Assembly (NCBI GenBank): GCA_015501585.1
Contig: JADNRY010000099.1
Coordinates: forward strand, 142,529 to 206,528
Direction of reading: 5' to 3'
DNA: 64,000 nt
Source of the DNA: Rhodocollybia butyracea
Taxonomy: Eukaryota; Basidiomycota; Agaricomycetes; Agaricales; Omphalotaceae
This document shows positions 56,865 through 64,000 of this stretch, in pieces. A model generated the notes under the pieces. It saw nothing but the letters and a program-made list of their open reading frames with translations, was not told the DNA's origin and made no database searches. A program made the translations under genes and the position numbers. Every line of letters starts with the position of its first letter. Position 1 is the stretch's first letter.

Positions 56865-57345
56865 CAGTGACTTCAGCTTTAGCATCAAGGTTTCTGAGAA
56901 TCTGGGCGTACTCCGCCATCCACAGCAAGAATGACGTCTACAGACATTGTATGGTTCGCCTTCTCGGGGTGTGAAAGTGAATGTGGGCTTTGGGGTCCAC
57001 AGGCGCGTGATTCTATGCTGAATCGCAAGTTGTATCTTGCAAAGGTTGTTCGGAGCTATAATGAAGGGCGAAAGGGTAGTATATGATTATAACACACAGA
57101 AGCATGCACACCTACGTTAACCTACGTTGATGATCCCTGGATGGCTTGTCAAAAAACAACTGTTGATTGCACGTTGCTTGCTCAGCAGTGTGAGGAGCAA
57201 GGACAAGTTGGGGTATGAGTTAAAGAGGCAAGGCAAGAAGGCTTCAGGACTGGGAGATTTTATCCTTCTGAGACTGGAATAGTTGTCGCCGCTTCGGTGG
57301 AGCACCATTTCTGGATCAGGAACTTCTCCTTCCACCAACAAAGCT
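56865..57345 (+). repeat. Leader repeat and DUF7598-like scrap
   Basis: 56865-57180 is the kinase-like leader repeat (AATCAGTGACTTC, GGTTCGCCTTCTCGGGG, AAACACACAG-type). 57185-57310 matches the DUF7598-like tail (AGTGTGAGGAGCAAGGACAAGT). No kinase-like copy follows; the LINE lies downstream. Confidence 0.5.
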
Positions 57346-57994
57346 GAACGATTCAAAAAGGATGCAAGTGACGTAGAAAACCTGGGATGGCGATGTCTCT
57401 GCTACAACGTATCCCACAACCTCGCCGACAAGTGTAATATAAGATCTGTGTACTTGGATGCTCGTACATTTGAATTGTTTCGGACCAATTCTGGACATAT
57501 GCGGTCAGTGTTCATTCGATTCGCGAAAGATCACATTGAACGGGCGGCGCTTCCTTGCTAGATCTAAACCGTCGTTACCAGTCAAAGTAGAAAGCTGAGC
57601 AAAACTGCTTTTGGGTAACTGAGAAGTTCCCCGCCGGACCCTCCAGTTCACCTCATCCAAGAATTTCTATGCTCAAGTAACATTCTGTGTGGCTCTAGGC
57701 TGTCAACTATGGTTACCAACAAGTTACCAAGATAGGAAGGAAGGAAGGAAGGAAGGAATAACCGGTGCGGTCCCACTGAGGAACAGCCGGGGCCCACGCA
57801 ACACACACTGCGCCATATGTGTGCCGCGGATGCACACAACCAACCCTGCTGTGGCGAGGTGAAGCTAATCACCCCGGCGCACAGAGCCAATTGTGTACAC
57901 GAGTATAGTACAGCAGCGCAAATTTCTCAGATTTTTAAAGTAAAGAATTTCCTCAAAGTCTAGAGTAGATGTTTTTAGAAGTCATTATTCCAAA
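57346..57994. other. Unassigned, with (GGAA)6 at 57735-57758
   Basis: An open frame 57283-57561 shows no motif. 57759-57994 is probably the LINE 3' untranslated region, with the GGAA run (TTCC on the LINE strand) as its simple-repeat tail. Confidence 0.4.
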
Positions 57995-59120
57995 CTATGT
58001 AACATACACGTGTGGTTCAGGAATATAAGGCTCCTGGCCAGAGAAGACATTCAGTACATCAAATACAAACTTTGCAGCTAGGGTCAGGACCCGTTGGTCA
58101 AACAAGAACCTGGCCAGGAAACTATAGTCAGACAACCTCTGACGGGCAGCAGCCAGGTCCGGCGCTACCGCCTCCATGTCCACCAGGAATCGCTGACGCA
58201 GGTATACCAGACCAAGATGACCTCCGCAGCCCAGGAGTGCATGGCACTCATCTTCCACCGCCCGCCTGCAGAAACAACACAACCTGAATTCCCGCGGGAC
58301 GTGCGGCCTATACCTCTCGTCATAGCGCAATCGCTCCACAGATAGCGCATGATTCAAAGTTATCAACCAAGTGAACGCATGGCAATGCTTTGGGACTGTT
58401 ATCGCATGCAGATATGTCTGCAGTTGCAAGGAGTGTGGAGGTGGCACGCTCCGACCCTGTGAATCGTACTCAACCCTGTTGTGCAGCAGGTGGACACGTA
58501 CCGCGGCCTGGACATTGTTAGTAAGGGATGCCCAACACGTCGACCTGACCTCATCAGTGAGCTGTGAGAGCCTGTCGGGGTCCACCAGGTCATTAACGGA
58601 ACATTGGATAGGTATAGGCAGTCGCTGCAGTACCAGACACAGGTCATTGGCCCACGCCGGGTGCCCCTCACGCATTAGACATAGTGAGTTAGCCAAGGCA
58701 TCCCGGGCTATCCGGCGAGCGGAGATAGGCGATAGCCAGACTGATACGACGGTAACGTAGTGGTTGCACGCCCAACTCCAAAAACAGGGGGGCCAGCAGT
58801 GACCAGCGCCCAACCCCCAGCAGCCAGCGTAGGAACATGTGCTGGATCTGTTCCAACTTGCTGAGCAGTGAGAGATCAAGGTCTAAAGCAATCTCACATC
58901 CAAAAGTGAGATGTGGGTCAACCCGGGCCATGTACAAGATCACACCCTCCCGTGGAGGGAGGCAGCCGATGGCTGAGTCTAAAGCAAAGGACGCCTGAGC
59001 AACATTCCTTGCCTTGGAAGCTTTTGGGCTATAGTGTGCCGCAAGAACATATCGATGAGTTGACACAAAGTGCAGACCAACGTACTTGTAACTAAGGACC
59101 AGCTCACAAAGAGCATCCAC
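57995..59120 (-). pseudogene. LINE C-terminal region
   Basis: 59120-58689 reads VLSYKYVGLHFVSTHRYVLA and FLRWLLGVGRWSLLAPLFLE, the usual region after the reverse transcriptase. 58879-57995 continues in another frame with HCHAFTWLITLNHALSVERL and the Cys/His cluster CCFCRRAVEDECHALLGC. It stops at 57995. Confidence 0.7.
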
Positions 59121-59968
59121 TTTGTCTTCTTGATGCTGATCTCCATGGAGTTGCGACTACACCAGGAGAAGAACACGTCAAGCTTTGCCTGAAGCCCTCG
59201 GGTGTCATGGACCATATAGCCACATTGTCTGCTTGCTCCACATGAGAGACCGCCCTAGCATTCAGGTAGGTATCATCGACATGGACAGGAACTTTTAGGT
59301 CAGAGAAATAGACGTTCCAGAGCGTCGGTGAAAGGGTATCACCTGTGAGAACCCCTATGAGACTGCGAAATGCCGCAGAGACCTGACCGCCATGCCGCAC
59401 AACATAGGTCATACGAGCATTAGAGAAGCCGGAGCCAGTCAAACAGGGGACCTGACATACCATACCTGAAGAGCTTCATCCAGAGCGTCGGTATGTCTGT
59501 AGAGGGGAAGGCATTTCGGAGGTCGATAAAGGCAACATACAGAGGATTTCCTCGTGCCCGGGCTTCTTCAATGGCACAGCGTAGGATGAAAGAATTGTTG
59601 TGAGTCCTATACCCCTCCCGGAAACCGTTCTGAGTGTCAGGCAGGATATCCACTGCATCTGCCCATGCCTTGACCCGAAGGTCAATAATTAGTGTGAGCA
59701 TCTTCAGTAGACAGGACTCCAGCCCAATGATGCGATAGTTGTCGGGGTCATCAGCGCTCAGCCCGACCTTGAGGATACCGACAAGAACAGTGGTGAACCA
59801 TTGCTGTGGTGCATCTAGGTCAAAAATACAATGATTGAACAGAGCCGCCAAAACATTGTTCGGGATGCGCTCGATCTGGCGATAGGAGATGGAGTCTATA
59901 CCCCGGGCACTCTTCGAGCTACGGTAGTGTATCTTCTTCTTGCACTCTGCCACATCCTCCTCTGTCAC
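59104..59968 (-). pseudogene. LINE reverse transcriptase, frameshifted
   Basis: The 59968-59420 frame has KSARGIDSISYRQIERIP, NYRIIGLESCLLKML, PDTQNGFREGYRTHNNSF and the catalytic FIDLRNAFPSTD. The frame then shifts and 59463-59104 has GVLTGDTLSPTLWNVYFSDL and EQADNVAIWS. The last is motif C, where the second Asp of the usual ADDV is Asn. A further shift leads to the thumb part at 59120-58689. Confidence 0.75.
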
Positions 59969-61533
59969 TCTCCTGGAGAAAAACTACCCTCCTGTGTGGT
60001 CTGTCGTCGAGTGGGGGATAGCCTGGGAGAGTGTTGCGCACAGCTCGCGCACACCTTTATCAAAGTATGAGGAGGGGTTGGGGCTTTGTCTTTTAATGGC
60101 TGGGGAAGAACCTCCGGAACCCTCGTCACCACCTTCCTTGCATCAGGAATCACCTCAAGTTCATGCTGCTCACTTCGAGAGGGTAGGGGAGGAGGCAGCA
60201 TCCATGTTGGCAAGGAGGACGAACTTGCTGCAGTGCTAGCCATCAAGAGCGAGGCACGGTGCCAGGCATCGTCCTTCCTTTGGATCAGGCGAAACTCAAC
60301 TGGAGCAATACGGGCACGCATATGCGACACAATGATTTTCAAGACATCACTGTGTGCACAATCCCAAGCATGCTCTGCGTTGTCTGCCACCCAGTAGCAT
60401 AGAGACCGAATGAGATACTCAGAAGAGGAGTACACCACAAGGCGATGGTCAGGCATCCCAGCAGCCCCCTGCAGCGCTGCTAACATAGCACACAGAATAG
60501 CCCAACTCACAGTTGGGCAAGGGATTGCAGCAAGGCGGTGAGCTGAGTTCCGCAGATTGTTCTCCCCCCAGTTGACTGCAAAGCCTGCACAAGAGGATTC
60601 AGCGCCACCCCGCAAGGAACACGCCGCTAAATAGACAGTGAAAGCTTTCATATCGGCATAGACCGGGCCATACAGAGAGTCAATTGCCTCCATGGTCGAA
60701 CGGTGAGAGCACATCGCCTCCTGAAGTAGGTGATCCAGTTCTGTTATAGGGCGTTGCAGGGCAGCATGTGGAGAGGCGGCCTCTGTTTCACGCTGGGGGC
60801 TCGACACTGTGAGCGGATGGTAGGGGATAGGCAATTCCAAGGCGGCATGATTGGACAGGGTAGATCTCAACACATGCAACACCCCATCCTGGAGCCCAGG
60901 TAATACTGACCTCGAGACAAGAGCATAGTCAATGACAGACGCCCCCATAGGCTGGAAGGATGTAAGCTTGCCGGGGGAGTCATGTTCAAAGCGCGAGCCA
61001 CTGAGCACTTCAAGGCTGTTGTCCCTGCAGAGCTGGAGGAGCCAGGCACCACGCGAGTTAGAGACTGAGTCACTTGACATTCGCGCAGGGCTTCCATCAC
61101 TAGCCACCTTACTACCACCTATGCGGCCATTGAGATCCCCGAGCACATAAAGGGGCTTGGGCCCCGCTGAGTATATTGCAATGATACCTGCCAGAACCTC
61201 CTGTGGGTCAACCCCCGACCAGTCACCAAAATACGAGCCAGCGGGGAGAAGGTATGCCCCAACCACAAAAGCATCCGGCATCTCAAGGACCACCACATCG
61301 GGAGCACTATGCTCAGAGCGGACAGTGATACCCAGGCCTGTCCGAAAGAGAGCTGCTGCCCCTCCCCAAGCATGCTTGAGGTCTGAGCGGTCTGGGCGAG
61401 GCAGCGACACAATATTGTAACCATGTGGCAGTGGCAAGGTATCTTCTTCCCCAGGCCTCAGCCAAGTCTCCAACAGAAGGACAACATCAAAAGTAGTGAC
61501 ATAGGTCAAGAAAGCTGGGTCCCGAATCTTCAA
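59965..61533 (-). pseudogene. LINE ORF, endonuclease and inactive RNase H-like part
   Basis: A 522-residue frame. Endonuclease motifs are LLLETWLRPG (the Glu), VLGDLNGRIGG (Asp and Asn), ASVIDYALVSRS and LSNHAALEL; the last is usually SDH, so Asp is changed to Asn. The RNase H-like part keeps the fold signature (AGFAVNWGENNL, RLVVYSSSEYLIRSLCYWV, HAWDCAHSDVLKIIV), but the four acidic sites are replaced: TVY-x-D became TVYLAAC, the Glu of AEL became AIL, DSEY became SSEY, and the last Asp became Ser in HRASLLMA. The frame stays open over this region in spite of that. It ends four bases inside the next ORF (GTGA overlap). Confidence 0.75.
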
Positions 61534-61585
61534 GGTCAGTCGGCCATGAATGTTCCATGCAATCAGACGAAGACTTAATTACGAG

Positions 61586-61924
61586 ACCATTGTTAACAAA
61601 CACACATATATTTAGAGTAGTAGGGCCCGCTTACACTTGCGGATTTTCGGAGACAGTCATAGTAGTAGTACGATCAACACCAGGCGAGGTACTAATTATA
61701 GAATATTAAAATATGAAGTAGAACGTTTCCATAGGCAGCCTCACCATCCAAGAGCATTCATATTTGAGACCGCCATAGTACCCATGGTACCAAAAGGCCC
61801 ATAGCCCGGCGCAATAATGGTATACCGCGTCCCAACTTGTGGATCGTTACTGGCTTCATTAAATCCAAATTTCAAATCACCGGTCACATGTAAGATTTAC
61901 CAACTCAACACTCAACACTCAACT
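61586..61924. other. Upstream of F-box copy 2
   Basis: No gene is seen. From about 61855 the sequence matches 36080-36143 upstream of copy 1 (CACATGTRAGATTTACCA, CTCAACACTCAACTATGGGC). Confidence 0.45.
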
Positions 61925-63202
61925 ATGGGCATTCTTTGGGGGATTCTTTCACTGGTCAGATACAGTATATTCGCTCAAAGGGCATACACGCCTGTAGAGA
62001 CCTTTTGTGCGCCAATATGGAAACTTCCAAACGAGCTTATGCTGCTTATATTCCAAAAACTCTGTCACGACTCTCTCCTTAGCGAGACAAACCTCGCAAT
62101 GGAGCAACCAACCCCATTGCCATTGCTCTTGAGCGCAGTTTGCTACACCTGGCGCTGCATAATGCTCGACAATCCTACACTGTGGTCCATTATTCACGTC
62201 GCATTCACAGAAGCCAGCGACTCAAAGCCCAATGGTCGTGCTATCCATATCTTTCTTGAACGATCAAAATCAGCTCCACTGATGATCTTTTTACAACTAC
62301 CATCTCCATTATCCTCCAAAATGACCATCCAGCATCCAGCCTTTCAGGCTCTCATCCATGAAGCCCCCCGATGGAGACTGCTCCGCCTTATAGGGGATTT
62401 TGGTATTCTTAGAAATGATCACCCCACACGCATGGTTGAATCGTTACCGAAACTTAAAGTCCTATTTCTACAAAATAGGGAAGCCCCTGACACACTTTTA
62501 AACTTCCAAGTTGTACCAATGCCGAAGCTCTCCCGTGCCATCGTCGTAACGTCACGGTCAGCAATCGATCTTCAATCAAATCTCCCATGGACACAGCTCA
62601 CCATGTTGCGCCTCCAAGGACCTCACAATATCCCAGCGCTAGTACAGCTCTGTCCTAAATTGACACAGCTAGAGCTTATCCTGGATTCTGAACTGGGCAA
62701 GGCACTTCCCATTAATCCAGCAGTCATCCGACACAACCATGTAAAAATTCTATCATTGTGGTTGACAAACGATCCTGATATGCCAAAAGTGTTGGAAAAA
62801 GCTTTGGATGTGCTTGATTTCCCCTCTTTGGATACTTTGGTCGTCAAGTGTTTAGGAAGGGTTTCCTTGGGTTACGGTCCTGCTTTAGAGATTGTGGACA
62901 AATTCATTCAACGATCGTCGTTCACTCTATCGGAATTTGCTCTTCACGATTTTTACATTTTTCATGACTTCCATACTAGTTACCTTGCCTTCCTCACAAT
63001 CCTTAACCACAGCCCTTCCATTACGCGCCTCATCATATTTGATCCATCGAGAAGTTCGAAAGCTCAAGATCTTATTGACTTTTTCCTACGCTCTGGTATG
63101 ATGGGCAACCCATTGCCCAACCTACAAACAGTAGATTTTTGGACGTATAAAAAAGACTGTAATGATCTACAAATGGATTTAATCGTCATTGGTTCTCTTT
63201 AA
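61925..63202 (+). CDS. F-box/LRR-like protein, copy 2 (intact)
   Basis: A single exon of 425 codons from ATG 61925 (MGILWGILSLVRYSIFAQR). An in-frame ATG at 61817 exists, but similarity to copy 1 upstream is weaker, and copy 1 aligns from MGILWGI. F-box at about residues 32-90: WKLPNELMLLIFQKLCHDSL, LLLSAVCYTWRCIMLDNPTL, WSIIHVAF. Later leucine-rich repeats include LPKLKVLFLQN, WTQLTMLRLQG, PKLTQLELIL, FPSLDTLVVKCL. F-box proteins give substrate specificity to SCF ubiquitin ligases by binding Skp1 through the F-box; the target is unknown. The gene is intact while its sister at 36144 has lost one C in a C-run at the site equivalent to 62364-62369. Confidence 0.85.
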   Translation: MGILWGILSLVRYSIFAQRAYTPVETFCAPIWKLPNELMLLIFQKLCHDSLLSETNLAMEQPTPLPLLLSAVCYTWRCIMLDNPTLWSIIHVAFTEASDSKPNGRAIHIFLERSKSAPLMIFLQLPSPLSSKMTIQHPAFQALIHEAPRWRLLRLIGDFGILRNDHPTRMVESLPKLKVLFLQNREAPDTLLNFQVVPMPKLSRAIVVTSRSAIDLQSNLPWTQLTMLRLQGPHNIPALVQLCPKLTQLELILDSELGKALPINPAVIRHNHVKILSLWLTNDPDMPKVLEKALDVLDFPSLDTLVVKCLGRVSLGYGPALEIVDKFIQRSSFTLSEFALHDFYIFHDFHTSYLAFLTILNHSPSITRLIIFDPSRSSKAQDLIDFFLRSGMMGNPLPNLQTVDFWTYKKDCNDLQMDLIVIGSL

Positions 63203-64000
63203 CAATAGTATGATTATACTTTCATCTATTCTGATCCATTAACGTTCTCATTCAATCTCAATACATCCTGACTCCTCAAGTTGGTTGACTGTTGTATAGC
63301 ATAATCTGTTACACACATCCCTTTATTGATTGTCAGTGTTCTGTCTGCTTAGAGAGACGATTTCACCAGCGCAGTTAGTTTAGTCTTGTTACTTTATCAT
63401 TTGCATCGGAGCAGTTAGAACTTTGCGAGATTTCCTCGTCTTTTCCAGGCTCCTGCTCTTCGTCTCCCTTTGATTGTTTGTCCGGTGCCATCCGCAGCTG
63501 CCTTTCTCAACGGATCTTCATCTACCCTCAGGTGTCTTGGAAACCTTTTGTATACCCTTTAGACAAGAGATACCATGTTGCTTGGGAAGAGGAGGTCATG
63601 CATTCCCTTCTGCCTAGTCGTGAGTTGAAATCACTACATCGGCAGAGGGACATCTTTGATCGAACTTCATTAAAGTGCAGGCTCGAGTCTAGTGTGGTTA
63701 TTTTTGACCTTGGTAAATATTTTCTAGCTAGGAAAGAAAACATCAAAAGCAGGAATATGAGTCGAAATCGATGCATGCATAGTATAAGTACGGTTGACCA
63801 AGACACAGTTTCAGTAACATACACACGGTTCTGCCAGTAGACTAGGTATGGTCCATGATACATAAGCGGTCAAGATTCATTCCTCCCTGCGCTTGCGCTT
63901 AGGGTCAACGTCGTTTCCCTCCGTGCTCCTGTGGCTCGGCGTTCAGAATTTCCCGCGTTGTCCTCAACGTTCTCTCCATGCTCCAGTGGCGCCTCAACCT
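63203..64000. other. 3' flank of F-box copy 2 and end of window
   Basis: 63203-63390 duplicates 37440-37590. 63600-63690 carries a partial copy of the small TIR element at 35424-35525 (CTGCCTAGTCGTGAGTTGA to CTCGAGTCT). The frame 63478-63840 includes that element and shows no domain, so it was not called. The last 150 bases show nothing recognisable. Confidence 0.4.

Larger units (their letters stand above)
57735..61585 (-). mobile_element. Non-LTR retrotransposon (LINE), 5'-truncated, decayed
   Basis: Reading on the minus strand, an AP-endonuclease domain (61585 to about 60770) is followed by an RNase H-like domain (about 60670-60240), a reverse transcriptase (59968 to about 58700) and a C-terminal CCHC-type finger (CCFCRRAVEDECHALLGC, about 58240). 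The coding part starts abruptly at SLRLIAWNIHGRLT with a stop just before it, so the 5' end is truncated. Three or more frameshifts separate the ORFs. EN-RNaseH-RT order is the layout I associate with an Agaricomycete LINE group. No clear target duplication was found. Confidence 0.8.

Noticed and set aside
58012..61420. Several plus-strand open frames of 60-130 codons
   Set aside because: They are antisense shadows of the GC-richer LINE coding region.
63478..63840. 120-codon plus-strand frame near the window end
   Set aside because: Part of it is the small TIR element also present at 35424-35525, and the rest has no motif.

Overview
The window looks like repeat-rich nuclear DNA from a mushroom-forming basidiomycete (Agaricomycete). 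The evidence is small introns of about 50-70 bp with GT...AG ends, several gene families typical of that class (single-pass glycoproteins with a Gly-rich transmembrane helix, BTB proteins with long N-terminal extensions, F-box/LRR-like proteins, a multi-pass membrane family), a LINE with EN-RNaseH-RT order, and many MITEs. No rRNA or tRNA gene and no prokaryotic operon were recognised. All homology calls are from motif recognition by eye; no database was searched.

Most of the sequence is a patchwork of duplicated and decaying copies of a few host genes. Family K is a protein-kinase-like protein ending in a PB1 domain: copies at 42-1478 (open, cut by the window edge), 6055-7850, 16100-17460, 23391-24000, 38386-40484 (best complete copy) and 53530-55380, with a PB1 scrap at 42967-43062. 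Family T is a secreted/transmembrane glycoprotein on the minus strand: 2018-3244 and 8975-10218 are intact three-exon genes, 24262-25524 is frameshifted. Family B is a BTB/POZ protein: 11085-12950 is intact; copies near 3720, 18307, 26040 and 30072 are broken. Broken pieces of an UPF1/NAM7 RNA helicase and of a DUF7598-like membrane protein recur between 13 and 57 kb. Families K, T and B tend to recur in the order K(+), T(-), B(+), which points to segmental duplication of a module followed by decay.

Other host genes are a multi-pass membrane protein (14019-15773, frameshifted), a JAMM/DUF4329-like gene with one premature TGA (22346-23133), and a pair of F-box paralogues (36144-37438 with a 1-bp deletion; 61925-63202 intact).

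Mobile DNA includes a 9.04-kb CACTA-type element (44412-53450) with 35-bp terminal inverted repeats and arrays of subterminal repeats. It carries a Copia gag relic, two large inverted repeats and a solo LTR. There is also a 574-bp hAT-type MITE with a perfect 8-bp target duplication (16279-16852), a 489-bp element with a 9-bp duplication (26284-26772), two smaller elements at 35424-36056, a second solo LTR (24001-24250), and a 5'-truncated LINE on the minus strand (57995-61585) whose RNase H domain has lost its acidic catalytic residues.

The genes likely still expressed are the two T genes, one B gene, K copy A, perhaps K copy E, and the second F-box gene. How these would work together is inference only: the T proteins end in PPxY motifs (ubiquitin-ligase recruitment) and BTB and F-box proteins are usual cullin adaptors, so a membrane-receptor/ubiquitin link is conceivable but not shown.
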